64,000 nucleotides of DNA from Variovorax paradoxus EPS (GTDB lineage Bacteria > Pseudomonadota > Gammaproteobacteria > Burkholderiales > Burkholderiaceae_C), in contig NC_014931.1 in NCBI RefSeq assembly GCF_000184745.1, forward strand, positions 3,596,001 through 3,660,000. Reading direction: 5' to 3'. Each line of letters starts with the position of its first letter. Positions within the stretch are counted from its first letter, which is position 1. The notes below the pieces were generated by a model that was not told the origin of the DNA, did no database searches, and saw only the letters and a list, made by a program, of their open reading frames with translations. The position numbers and the translations under genes are program-made. This document shows positions 36,201 through 44,053 of the stretch, one piece after another.

Positions 36201-37287
36201 GCAGGCGCAGCAGTGCGGCTGCCTTGCCAGCCACGGCGTCGATCTGCGCGGGCAGCGGCTGCAGCGTGCCGGTGGCGGCATCGCGTGCGCTCACGAGCAT
36301 CGGGTCGGTCATGCCGGCCAGCTCGCTCGGGCTGTAGTAGGCGGCAATGTCGGTCTGCGCGAGGCCGTCCTTGCTCTCGGCCCACTGCCTGGCGTCCATG
36401 GCGAGCGACGGCAGCGTCTGCAGCACCGGCACGCCGATGCGTTCGAGATCGGCCTTGCGCTCGTTCGGCGTGAAGACCAGCGAGGCGTTGACGATCAGGT
36501 CGGCCACGCGTCGCCCTTCTCCACCGGCCGCATGCGTCATGCGAAAGAACAGGTCCTTCTGCTGGCGCGGGCCGTAGAAAGCGTAGGCGCGCAGGCCGCG
36601 TTGTTCGAGCGCGCCGATCAATTGGTCCAGCCAGCCGGTGTCGTCGCCCGTGACGGTGGCGCTGTTGACGGCAATGGCGACGGTTCCTGCGGTGCCAGCC
36701 AGTCGGTCCGCCGCCGCGATGTCGGTCTCGATGCGCGTCCAACGTGGGTGATAGAAGCCCGAGAGCGGCGTCGGCACGGGCGGCGGCAGGCCATTCACAT
36801 CGTCGATCTGGGCCAGCGCCTTCATCGCCGACTTGAGGTTGACCGTGCCCGCGAACCGCCAGTACTCGCGCAGCCGCTGTGCCCAAACCGCATCGACGCC
36901 GCGCTCGGCAGCGAGCGGCGCTGCGTTGGAGGCTTGCCCCTTGGCGACGAGCGCGAACTCGCCGATCAACACATACGGCACGGCACTGCGAGAAACAACA
37001 TCGCCGAATCGCGCCGCCGCGGCCTGCGCCACGCTGATGTGCGGCGCGTCGATCACCAGCAGCCGCGCACCGCTGAGTGCCGCAGCCAGCGCCTCAGGCG
37101 AATCCTTCGCAGCCGACACCACTTGGAGCGGCAAGCCCACCTCATGCGCCGCTTCTTGCAGCCGCACCACGCGCGCCGGTGACACCAGCGACGTGCTCAG
37201 CACCACGATGCGCGAAGGCTCGTCCGGCTCGGCGTGCGCACAGAACGCCAGCACCATCCACAGGAGTGCTACAAGAAACCGCGTCAC
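33250..37287 (-). CDS. cobN: CobN-like chelatase large subunit, exported and membrane-anchored
   Basis: The 1345-residue protein belongs to the CobN/magnesium-chelatase H family over most of its length (GTHGTVEWSAGKE, DNLGEATTAKRRGRATMVSH and WAGEASRHQGV match the core). Unlike the cytosolic cobaltochelatase subunit, it has a signal peptide (residues 1-19, ending AHA-EP), a Pro/Ala-rich linker near 1240-1290, and a transmembrane helix at about 1310-1331 followed by RRGRAR, giving a periplasmic body held by a C-terminal anchor. The GTG start overlaps the DUF2149 gene by 4 nt. Its partners here are ExbB- and ExbD-like proteins, not the AAA+ CobS/CobT subunits. A role in corrinoid or metal handling at the envelope is inferred. 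Confidence 0.9.
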   Translation of the reverse strand: MTRFLVALLWMVLAFCAHAEPDEPSRIVVLSTSLVSPARVVRLQEAAHEVGLPLQVVSAAKDSPEALAAALSGARLLVIDAPHISVAQAAAARFGDVVSRSAVPYVLIGEFALVAKGQASNAAPLAAERGVDAVWAQRLREYWRFAGTVNLKSAMKALAQIDDVNGLPPPVPTPLSGFYHPRWTRIETDIAAADRLAGTAGTVAIAVNSATVTGDDTGWLDQLIGALEQRGLRAYAFYGPRQQKDLFFRMTHAAGGEGRRVADLIVNASLVFTPNERKADLERIGVPVLQTLPSLAMDARQWAESKDGLAQTDIAAYYSPSELAGMTDPMLVSARDAATGTLQPLPAQIDAVAGKAAALLRLQRTPTADRRVAMLVYNYPPGEANFGASFLNVPRSVNNMLAAMQSAGYRTEIPGADALIAQVQATMKAYYPVDGVDALQPLLGKGLADSLPLARYVAWFRALPAETQRRIETYWGPPEKSTMLRPVAGEPAFVIPRVQFGNVVVLRQPPRFEPGTQVAGKAEQVYHRSAIPLGHSYLATYLWLRTQFGASAVVHVGTHGTVEWSAGKERGLSVQDDPLLALGDLPNVYPYIMDNLGEATTAKRRGRATMVSHSTPMFAPAGFRPGVQAMHDRMHDWETLSLGPVKAAMEKQLTAEFVEQHYDRDLKWTPARIRADFTGFIAVLHPYLDELALTAQPLGLATFGQAPDAERRRMTILQILGKPLAEALGEDVHEAFLIDAKNIAASRPARWIEVALEDAEAASAMGADAAKAEALRTMAERAQKIDAALAHNEEIEGLLTALDGRYLKASYGGDPVRNPDSLPTGRNLYGFDPSRVPTRTAWDVGVAAMDAWIAEHAKAHAGKPPEKIAFTLWAGEASRHQGVLESQAFYAMGVKPRWDEARRIAGIEVLPASVLRRPRMDVLISVTGSYRDQFPNVMRWLDEAVQQVAALNEPGNAVAQHSEALARKLRAEGATPAEAKRWSTARVFSNEQGSYGAGLEEAALASDVWTSQRRGGGDAQMAQLYMDRMGHAYGQGLDGARRPGAYAGNLAQVDAALMARTSNLYGVLTNDDPFQYLGGIAQAVRQLTGKDPALYVQNLRDAGTVRTDTAAGAIAREMQTRYLHPQWIAAQKAEGYSGTLQVLKTAQFLWGWQVTAPGTVRQDQWQSLHDVYVRDRYKLGTREWLEGDNRAAFAQTLERMLDAVRLNYWKPDDATRRELAKAYAEAVRATGLRERNTGVQRFVQAELAPRVAAPVEVQKAPAAAPAPTPSPAPAAPDKPTSVSDDSAQPVTGLKLDPTPDEAPPPKAETVVLRLWVAFGAALLVALGAFAQWRRGRARDPAATTA

Positions 37288-37640
37288 TTCCCGCCCTGCG
37301 CCGCAGGCACCGCATCGGCCGGCACATAGACCATCGTGCCGTCCTTCAGCCGCCAGGCCGTGCCGGCCTTCTCGCCATCGCCCTGCCCCGTCGCACCGCT
37401 GGCCTTGAAGCGCGTGAGCTTCTGCCCCTCGCGCGTGATGATCTCCATGTCCGGCTTGCCCTCGTTGCGGATGACCGTGACCTTGTCCTGCGCGAACGGG
37501 TTCATCGGGTTGTTGATGACCGCGATCATCAGCATGCCGATGACCACCATGAACACGTCGATCAGGTTGATGGTGGAGAGCACCGGGTCGTCGTCATCGC
37601 TGTCCAGGCTGCTCAGGATCGAGAACTGCCTGCGAGTCAT
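37284..37640 (-). CDS. DUF2149 protein, ExbD-like membrane component
   Basis: This 118-residue protein has one transmembrane helix (about residues 21-42) preceded by an acidic stretch (DSDDDD) and carrying INLIDVFMVVIG with an Asp (D28) inside the helix. ExbD and TolR have the same layout, with an Asp in the helix that carries protons. The periplasmic part is about 75 residues. DUF2149 genes are found beside CobN-like and ExbB-like genes in other organisms, as here. Its start overlaps the ExbB-like gene by 4 nt and its end overlaps cobN by 4 nt. Confidence 0.85.
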   Translation of the reverse strand: MTRRQFSILSSLDSDDDDPVLSTINLIDVFMVVIGMLMIAVINNPMNPFAQDKVTVIRNEGKPDMEIITREGQKLTRFKASGATGQGDGEKAGTAWRLKDGTMVYVPADAVPAAQGGK

Positions 37641-38110
37641 AAAAGCCGATCCCGCGCATCGAGCACCGTCACCAGCTCGCGCATCAGCCAGCGCCGGCGC
37701 ACCGTGTAGACCACGAAGGTGATCGAGGCCGAAGCCAGCGCGACGATCACCGCCGCGAACGCGGGCGCAAGGCTCTGCGCCACGCCCTGCGATTCGCCCG
37801 AGGCCACGGCAACGAGTGCCGGCCCCATCGGGATCATCGTGGCGATCAGCCCGAGCATCGGCGCCACGCGGCTGCACAGGCGCACGCCTTCGAGTTGCTT
37901 CAGAACCACCAGCTCCATCTGCTCCTGGCTCGCATCGGCGTGGCGCTGCAGCGCCAGCACCCGCGACGGGTCGCGGCGGCGCTGCAGGTATTCGATGCCG
38001 AAGGCGCCGAGGCAATACACCGCATAGACAAAAGACAGCAGCACGCCGAGCGTCACGGGCCAGAGGAACAGGCGCGCGAGTTCGAAGAGAACGGTATCGA
38101 AGGCCAGCAT
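37637..38110 (-). CDS. MotA/TolQ/ExbB-family proton-channel protein
   Basis: The 157-residue protein has three transmembrane helices (about 14-37, 83-104 and 112-136) and the family core VAPMLGLIATMIPMGPAL, equivalent to the A-P-L-L-G-L-x-G-T-V-x-G-M region of ExbB/TolQ. The cytoplasmic loop between helix 1 and 2 is about 45 residues, as usual for the family. With the DUF2149 protein it should form a proton-driven stator. It sits between bluB (1-nt overlap) and DUF2149 in the cobalamin operon, so the energised partner is most likely CobN or BtuB. Confidence 0.9.
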   Translation of the reverse strand: MLAFDTVLFELARLFLWPVTLGVLLSFVYAVYCLGAFGIEYLQRRRDPSRVLALQRHADASQEQMELVVLKQLEGVRLCSRVAPMLGLIATMIPMGPALVAVASGESQGVAQSLAPAFAAVIVALASASITFVVYTVRRRWLMRELVTVLDARDRLL

Positions 38111-38805
38111 CAGGCAGGTTCCACGGAAGACGGAATGGGAAAAAACAGGTTCGACGGCTGGCCCCAGCATTCATCGAACACCAGCGCCGAAAGCGGCTCG
38201 CGCTTGGCCCAGCGTTCGCGCTGCAGCATCGGCTCTTCGTAGAAATCATGGACCGGGCCGAGGCACAGCAAGGCGATGGGCTCGGCGCCTTCGGGCAGGC
38301 CGAGCAAGGTGCTCAGTTCGACCGGATCGAACAGCGACACCCATCCCATGCCCAAACCTTCGGCGCGTGCAGCGAGCCAGAGGTTCTGGATGGCACAGGA
38401 GGCCGAAGCGAGGTCCATCTGCGGCAGGGTGCGGCGGCCGAACACATGCTTGTCGCGGTCGTCGGCGAGCGACACGGCCAGCAGCTCGGCCGCATCGAGC
38501 AGGCCCTGCACCTTGAGGCGCATGAACTCGTCTTCACGCTCGCCGAGGGCACACGCCGTGAGCACGCGTTCGCGCTCGACCGCGTCGTGCAGGCGCCGGC
38601 GCAACGCAGCATCGCGGATGCGGATGAATCGCCATGGCTGCATGAACCCGACGCTGGGCGCGTGGTGCGCCGCTTCGAGCAGCCTCTGCAGCACCTCGGG
38701 CGCAACCTCTCCACCCGCGAAGTGCCGCATGTCGCGACGCTCGCGGATGGCGCGATAGACCGCCCTCACCTCATCGGCAGCGAATGCGTGCTGCTCCTGC
38801 GCCAT
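38110..38805 (-). CDS. bluB: 5,6-dimethylbenzimidazole synthase
   Basis: BluB is an oxygen-dependent flavin destructase that turns reduced FMN into 5,6-dimethylbenzimidazole, the lower base of cobalamin. The 231-residue nitroreductase-fold protein has RAIRERRDMRHF, HHAPSVGFMQPWRFI with the flavin-binding region, and MGWVSLFDP near the C-terminus, all BluB hallmarks. It shows that this organism makes its own DMB aerobically. The start is 5 nt after cobO. Confidence 0.95.
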   Translation of the reverse strand: MAQEQHAFAADEVRAVYRAIRERRDMRHFAGGEVAPEVLQRLLEAAHHAPSVGFMQPWRFIRIRDAALRRRLHDAVERERVLTACALGEREDEFMRLKVQGLLDAAELLAVSLADDRDKHVFGRRTLPQMDLASASCAIQNLWLAARAEGLGMGWVSLFDPVELSTLLGLPEGAEPIALLCLGPVHDFYEEPMLQRERWAKREPLSALVFDECWGQPSNLFFPIPSSVEPA

Positions 38806-38810
38806 CGCGC

Positions 38811-39380
38811 TCAATCCTCGATGCCGCGCTGCGCCGGGATGCCGGCCTTGAACGCGTGCTTGACCATCGTCATCTCGGTCACGGTGTCGGCCAACTCGAT
38901 GATCTCGGGCGGGCAGCGGCGACCCGTGAGCGCCACATGCACATGCTTGGGCCGCGCGCGCAACGTCTCCAGCACGCCTTCGAGCGGCAGCCAGCCGTAG
39001 ATCAGCGGATAGGTGATCTCGTCGAGCACCACGAGGAAAAATTCGCCCGACAGGATCGCCGCCTTCGCCTTCTCCCACCCGTCGCGCGCAAGCTGCCCCG
39101 AGCGTTCGAGGTCCTGGCTCTTCCAGCTGAACCCGTCGCCGAGCCCTTCGATCGGGATGCCGATCTGCTCGAACATGCGGTGTTCGCCGAAGCGCGCCGA
39201 GGGCACCTTCATGAACTGGTAGATCTTCACGGCCTTGCCGCGGCCATGGGCGCGCAGCGCGAGGCCGAAGGCGGCCGTGCTCTTGCCCTTGCCGTCGCCG
39301 GTGTTGACGATGACGATGCCGCGGCGTTCGCCCTCGGGCTTCTCGTAGGGCTTTTCGCTGGGGGGAGTTTCGATCTGCAT
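38811..39380 (-). CDS. cobO: corrinoid adenosyltransferase (CobA/CobO type)
   Basis: CobO transfers the 5'-deoxyadenosyl group of ATP to cob(I)yrinic acid a,c-diamide or cobinamide. The 189-residue protein has the P-loop G-D-G-K-G-K-S-T at residues 28-35, preceded by a charged N-terminal tail ([15 protein letters not shown]), and the later [15 protein letters not shown] and [15 protein letters not shown] signatures. It acts in the cytosol. It lies between btuD (13 nt) and bluB (5 nt) in the riboswitch operon. Confidence 0.96.
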   Translation of the reverse strand: MQIETPPSEKPYEKPEGERRGIVIVNTGDGKGKSTAAFGLALRAHGRGKAVKIYQFMKVPSARFGEHRMFEQIGIPIEGLGDGFSWKSQDLERSGQLARDGWEKAKAAILSGEFFLVVLDEITYPLIYGWLPLEGVLETLRARPKHVHVALTGRRCPPEIIELADTVTEMTMVKHAFKAGIPAQRGIED

Positions 39381-39393
39381 AGGTGTGTGTTCC

Positions 39394-40170
39394 TTATTTC
39401 GGCAGTGCGATCCACTGGTCCGCCACGCGGTGCACGCGGATGCGGTGGTCGAACACCTGTTCGAGCGCGGTGTGGGTGGCCGGGTCGTCGCAGCCGCCGT
39501 GATGCACCACGCGGCCCTTGTCCATCACGACCATTTCGTCGGCGGCCAGTGCCATCGGCAATTCGTGCAGCACGCTGACCACGGTGCGGCCTTGGGCCAC
39601 GAGCGTGCGGGCGGTCTGCATCCAGTCGGCCTGGTGCGGCGGGTCGAGGTTGGCCAGCGGCTCGTCCATCAGCAGCACCTGGGCCTCGACCGCAAGCGCG
39701 CGGGCGAGCAGCACGCGCTGGCGTTCACCGCCCGAGAGCTGGCCGAGCGGGCGGTCGCGCCAATCCCAGGCCTGCGTGCTGCGCAGGGCCCGCTCCACGG
39801 CTTCGCGGTCGGCCGCGCTCGGGGCAGCGAGCCAGCGCTGGTGCGGCAGGCGGCCAAGCATGGCGACGTCGTAGACCATGAGGTCGTCGGCGCTCGCCTC
39901 GCCCGTGCCGCTCTGGCCGAGCCACGAGAGCCGCTGCGCGCGGATGCGGGCCGGGATCTTTCCCTGCGCCTCGCCGAACAACCGCACTTCGCCCCGATGC
40001 GCGAGAAGGCCCGCAAGCGCCTTCAGCAATGTCGACTTGCCCGCACCGTTCGGGCCGACGATGCTGGTCCAGCGGGCGGACGAGAGCGCGAGGTCGATGC
40101 CGTGCAGCACCTCGGTCGTGCCGAGCGTGGCGCTGACGCGGCGCGCTTCGATGGCCGGTGTGCCGCTCAT
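39394..40170 (-). CDS. btuD: cobalamin ABC transporter ATP-binding protein
   Basis: The 258-residue ATPase has Walker [12 protein letters not shown] near residue 40, signature [16 protein letters not shown], Walker [13 protein letters not shown] and the switch His in VSVLHEL. Together with the adjacent permease and binding protein it forms a BtuFCD importer of corrinoids across the inner membrane. A FecE-type iron role would be the alternative from sequence alone, but the operon is cobalamin throughout. It overlaps btuC by 4 nt. Confidence 0.93.
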   Translation of the reverse strand: MSGTPAIEARRVSATLGTTEVLHGIDLALSSARWTSIVGPNGAGKSTLLKALAGLLAHRGEVRLFGEAQGKIPARIRAQRLSWLGQSGTGEASADDLMVYDVAMLGRLPHQRWLAAPSAADREAVERALRSTQAWDWRDRPLGQLSGGERQRVLLARALAVEAQVLLMDEPLANLDPPHQADWMQTARTLVAQGRTVVSVLHELPMALAADEMVVMDKGRVVHHGGCDDPATHTALEQVFDHRIRVHRVADQWIALPK

Positions 40171-41177
40171 GACAAACCTCCACGCACGCTGCGTCGGTGC
40201 ATGAGCCACAGCAGGTAACTGCCGCCGAGCACCGCGGTGAGCACGCCCACCGGCAGTTCCTGCGGCGCGATGAGCCACCGCGCCAGCAGGTCGGCCGCCA
40301 TCAACAGCAGGCCGCCCATCAGCGCGGCAAGCACGATCAGCCGCGCATGCGTGGTCTTGACGACCGAGCGCACGAGGTGCGGCGCCGCGAGACCGACGAA
40401 GGCGATCAGGCCAGTCTGCGCGACCGCCGCGCCAGTCGCCAGGGCAAGCACCACGACCAGCGCCGCGCGCATGGCGCCGAGCGGCAGGCCGAGGCTGCGG
40501 GCAGTCGCCTCGCCGAGCGCCAACCCGTCGAGCACCGGCGCGAGCGCCCATGCCGCCAGCAGGCACACCGCGCACACCGCGCCCATCACGGCACAGGCGC
40601 TCCAGCCGACCAGGCCGGTGCTGCCGAGGATGAAGCCCTGGATGGCCTGCAGGATGTCCGCCGAGGCGATGGTGATCAGGTCTTTCGCGGCACCGAGCAC
40701 CACGCCGACGATCACGCCCGCGAGCAAGAGCCGCAGCGTCTGCTGCACACCGCGTGCCAGCGTCAGCGTGAGCAGCACCGCGAGCACGGCGCCGATGAAG
40801 GCCGCGCCCGTGAGCCCAAGGCGCATCACCCATTGCGTGCTCGCGGCCGAGCCGCCGAAAAGCATCAGCGCCACCGCCACGCCCAGCGATGCGCCCGAGG
40901 CGCTGCCGAGCAGATAAGGATCGGCCAGCGGATTGCGGAACAGCCCCTGCGCCACCGCGCCGGCAAGCCCGAGCAGCGCGCCTGCAAGCCACGCGCCGAG
41001 CGTGCGCGGCAGGCGGATGTCCCAGACGATCTGCAACGCGACCGGGTCGTGCCGCGCGGCCAGCAGGCTCTCGAAGCCGGTGCTGCCGATGCCGAGGCCA
41101 AACAGCAGCAGCGCGACGCCCAGCACCAGCAAGGCCGCGCCGAGCAGCACGACGCGGCGCAGGTGTGCGGTATGCAT
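40167..41177 (-). CDS. btuC: cobalamin ABC transporter permease (FecCD family)
   Basis: The 336-residue permease has about ten transmembrane helices and FecCD motifs: RLPRTLGAWLAGALLGLAG near residue 70, NPLADPYLLGSASGASLG and AAPHLVRSVVKTTHARL near the C-terminus. An in-frame GTG at 41192 that overlaps the btuF stop (GTGA) would add five residues and is a fair alternative start. It pairs with btuD and btuF. Confidence 0.93.
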   Translation of the reverse strand: MHTAHLRRVVLLGAALLVLGVALLLFGLGIGSTGFESLLAARHDPVALQIVWDIRLPRTLGAWLAGALLGLAGAVAQGLFRNPLADPYLLGSASGASLGVAVALMLFGGSAASTQWVMRLGLTGAAFIGAVLAVLLTLTLARGVQQTLRLLLAGVIVGVVLGAAKDLITIASADILQAIQGFILGSTGLVGWSACAVMGAVCAVCLLAAWALAPVLDGLALGEATARSLGLPLGAMRAALVVVLALATGAAVAQTGLIAFVGLAAPHLVRSVVKTTHARLIVLAALMGGLLLMAADLLARWLIAPQELPVGVLTAVLGGSYLLWLMHRRSVRGGLS

Positions 41178-41188
41178 GCGCGCGGCGT

Positions 41189-42058
41189 TCACTTGCCTTT
41201 GTCCACCAGGCATTGCGCCATCAAGCGTGCCGCTTCGTCCATGCGCGGGCCGGGGCGCACGAGCACGTCGGACTGCAGCGCGTCGAAGCGACAGATGCGC
41301 CCTTCGCGCACCGCGCGAATGCCGCCCCAACCGGGACGCTGTTCCAGCCCCTGCGCGCTGCGCACGCTGACCATGATGAGGTCGGGATTCGCGCGCACCA
41401 CGTACTCGGGGTTGAGCTTCGGAAAGGGCCCGAGCTTCGCCGGCACGATGTTCTTCATGCCCAGCCGTGTGAGCGTTTCGCCGATGAACGACGACTCGCC
41501 CGCCGCATAAGGCGTGCTGTTGACCTCGAAGTACACGCGCTTGCCCCGCGCGCTCGCGGGCACCGACTGCGCCGCAGCCGACACGCTCGCATCGATCAGG
41601 CGCCACACGCGCGGCGCCTCGTGCGTGCCGAGCACCTGGTCGAGCTTGCCGAGCACGCGCTGCACGTCGGCATGGCTCTTGGGTTCGAGCACCAGCACCT
41701 TGAGGCCGAGCGCCTCGAGCCGCTGCGTGACGCGCGACGACTTGGCCAGCAGCACCACGTCGGGCCTGAGCGCGACGATGGCCTCCACGTTGGGGTCGAT
41801 GCCGCCGCCCATCTGCGGCAAGGCGCGCACCGCGGCCGGCGAGTTGGAATAGTTGTCCACGCCCACGAGCCGCTCGCAGGCGCCGAGCGCGCAAACGGAT
41901 TCGGTGAGCGACGGCAAGAGCGAGACGATGCGCTGCGGCGGCTGCGACAGACTCACGGTGGTGCCGCGTTCGTCGACCACGTCGAAGGCGTGCGCGGCAA
42001 GCGCGCACAGCGACAGGCCGATGGCGGCAAACATCGATGAAATTCGGAGCAGTTTCAT
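41189..42058 (-). CDS. btuF: cobalamin ABC transporter periplasmic binding protein
   Basis: The 289-residue protein has a signal peptide (residues 1-24, ending AAHAFDVVD) and a FecB/BtuF-type body: QRIVSLLPSLTESVCALGA, VGVDNYSNSPAAV and RPDVVLL. It binds corrinoids in the periplasm and delivers them to BtuCD. The ATG at 42058 overlaps the cobU stop. Outer-membrane delivery would be by BtuB two genes upstream. Confidence 0.93.
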   Translation of the reverse strand: MKLLRISSMFAAIGLSLCALAAHAFDVVDERGTTVSLSQPPQRIVSLLPSLTESVCALGACERLVGVDNYSNSPAAVRALPQMGGGIDPNVEAIVALRPDVVLLAKSSRVTQRLEALGLKVLVLEPKSHADVQRVLGKLDQVLGTHEAPRVWRLIDASVSAAAQSVPASARGKRVYFEVNSTPYAAGESSFIGETLTRLGMKNIVPAKLGPFPKLNPEYVVRANPDLIMVSVRSAQGLEQRPGWGGIRAVREGRICRFDALQSDVLVRPGPRMDEAARLMAQCLVDKGK

Positions 42059-42636
42059 CAGGCGGGTGCCTTCAGGCTCAACGGCAGGCCGGCGGCCATC
42101 AGCGTCACGCGGCTGCATGCGGCGGCCACGTCCTGGTTCAGGCGACCCAGGGCATCGACGAAGGCGCGCGTTTCTCGGCCGAGTGGAATGACGCCAAGGC
42201 CGATCTCGTTGCCGACCAGCACCACCGGTCCGCGCGCCTCGCGCAGCGCGATCTGCAGCATGGCGATGTGCGCCGAAGGCGTGCGCGTCGTCGGCCGTGC
42301 GGCTTCGGCGCGCAGCGGCATCAACAGGTTGGTGAGCCAGAGCGTGAGGCAATCGATCACCACCAGCGTCTCGGGCGCGCTCTGCGTGACGATGGCGCGC
42401 GCGAGTTCGACCGGCTCCTCGATGGTCCGCATGCCGGGCACGCGCTCTGCGCGGTCGGCCTGGTGGCGCACGATGCGCTCCTGCATCTCGTCGTCATGGG
42501 CCTGGGCGGTGGCGATCAGCACGGCGCGGTGCGTGCCGGGCACGGCGGCGAGCCACTCGATGGCGCGCTGCTCGGCGCGGCGCGACTTGCCGCTCTTCTG
42601 GCCGCCGAGGATGAATTCGTGCTCAACAACGGTCAT
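42058..42636 (-). CDS. cobU: adenosylcobinamide kinase / guanylyltransferase
   Basis: CobU (CobP) phosphorylates adenosylcobinamide and then adds GMP to give adenosylcobinamide-GDP. The 192-residue protein has the P-loop GGQKSGKSRRAEQ near residue 11, HQADRAERVP containing the guanylylated His region, and VLVGNEIGLGVIPLGRETRAF, a family signature. It is needed both for de novo assembly and for salvage of cobinamide. It overlaps cobB by 14 nt. Confidence 0.95.
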   Translation of the reverse strand: MTVVEHEFILGGQKSGKSRRAEQRAIEWLAAVPGTHRAVLIATAQAHDDEMQERIVRHQADRAERVPGMRTIEEPVELARAIVTQSAPETLVVIDCLTLWLTNLLMPLRAEAARPTTRTPSAHIAMLQIALREARGPVVLVGNEIGLGVIPLGRETRAFVDALGRLNQDVAAACSRVTLMAAGLPLSLKAPA

Positions 42637-44053
42637 CGATTGCTCCGTTTGCGGCATCGTTGCCCAGCTCGATCGGCACGGCCCCGAAGAGCCGCGCCGT
42701 CGCTTCCGGGCTGGAGGCGAACCATGCGTGGAAATAGCTGGCCCGCACCGGGCCATGCACATAGAAGGCTTCGCCGCCGCGCGCGCCCACGGGCTGCGTG
42801 GCGCCGGGCCGCGCGGTGTGGGCGAACGGCGCGAGCGGCGTTTCGCAGCGCGAATAGTGAAAGGTGTGACCGCGCAGGGTTTGGCTTCCCAACTGGAGTT
42901 GCTGGGGGCCAAGGCCGGCAAGGCGCTTCTGCATGGTCACGCGGCCGGGGAGCAGGCCCCAGAGGCGGTGGACCTGCGACTGTTCTTCATCGGTGTGGGT
43001 GGCCAGCTCGTCGAACAGCGCCATCATTCCGCCGCACTCGGCCCACACGGGCTTGCCTGCGGCGACGTGCGCAGCCAGGGAGGCGTGCATCGATTCGTTC
43101 GCCGACAGGGCTTCGGCATGCAGTTCGGGATAGCCGCCCGGGAGCCAGACGGCATCGCTGGCCGGCAACGCATCGCCCGCCAGCGGCGAGAAGAACGAAA
43201 GCCGCGCACCGAGTGCCGAGAGCACATCGAGGTTGGCGGGGTAGATGAAGGAGAACGCCGCGTCGCGCGCGATGGCGATGGTGCGGCCCGCCAGCAATTG
43301 CGGCGTGCCTTCGTCATCTGTTGTGACCGGATCGAAACGCACCTGCGGCAACTGCGAGACCGGCAACTGGCCCAGCGGCGTGTCGGCCAGCACATCGGCG
43401 GCCGCATCGAGCCGCGCCATCGCGTCGTCGAGTTCATTCGCGCCGACGAGGCCCAGGTGCCGTTCGGGCAAGGTGAACCTTGCATCGCGCGGCAAGGCGC
43501 CCATCCATTGCGAAGGTTCGCGCAACGCGTCCTTCAGCATGCCCGCGTGCCGCTCGCTCGCCACGCGATTGGCCAGCACGCCGGCCCACGGCAGGCCGGG
43601 CTTGAAGTTCTGTAATCCGTAGGCCAGCGCCCCGAAGGTGCCGGCCATGGCGTGCGCATCGATCACGGCCAGCACCGGCAGGCCGAGGCGCTCCGCGAGG
43701 TCGGCCGCGCTCGGCGTGCCGTCGAACAAACCCATCACGCCTTCGACGATCACGAGATCGGCCTCGTCCGCTGCGGCGTGCAGGCGCGCCCGGCAGTCGG
43801 CCTCGCCCGTCATCCACAGGTCCAGCGAATGCACCGGCGCGCCGGTGGCGAGCGCGAGCCAGTGCGGATCGAGAAAGTCCGGCCCGCACTTGAAGGCCCG
43901 CACCCGCCGGCCTTGCCGCGCATGCAGCCGCGCGAGCGCAGCGGCCACCGTGGTCTTGCCCTGCCCCGAGGCGGGCGCGGCGATCAGCACCGCGGCACAG
44001 GTGGCTGCGATGCCGTCGCGTCGTCGCGAAAGGTCGTTTACTGCGGTGTCCAC
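42623..44053 (-). CDS. cobB: cobyrinate a,c-diamide synthase
   Basis: CobB (CbiA) amidates the a and c side chains of the corrin ring with glutamine and ATP. The 476-residue protein has P-loop APASGQGKTTVAAAL, KCGPDFLDPHWL, VEGVMGLFDGTPS, and a C-terminal glutamine amidotransferase part with the Cys in AECGGMMALFDEL. It overlaps btuB by 16 nt. Its presence without upstream ring-forming genes suggests either salvage of partly amidated corrinoids or ring-forming genes elsewhere. Confidence 0.95.
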   Translation of the reverse strand: MDTAVNDLSRRRDGIAATCAAVLIAAPASGQGKTTVAAALARLHARQGRRVRAFKCGPDFLDPHWLALATGAPVHSLDLWMTGEADCRARLHAAADEADLVIVEGVMGLFDGTPSAADLAERLGLPVLAVIDAHAMAGTFGALAYGLQNFKPGLPWAGVLANRVASERHAGMLKDALREPSQWMGALPRDARFTLPERHLGLVGANELDDAMARLDAAADVLADTPLGQLPVSQLPQVRFDPVTTDDEGTPQLLAGRTIAIARDAAFSFIYPANLDVLSALGARLSFFSPLAGDALPASDAVWLPGGYPELHAEALSANESMHASLAAHVAAGKPVWAECGGMMALFDELATHTDEEQSQVHRLWGLLPGRVTMQKRLAGLGPQQLQLGSQTLRGHTFHYSRCETPLAPFAHTARPGATQPVGARGGEAFYVHGPVRASYFHAWFASSPEATARLFGAVPIELGNDAANGAIDDRC

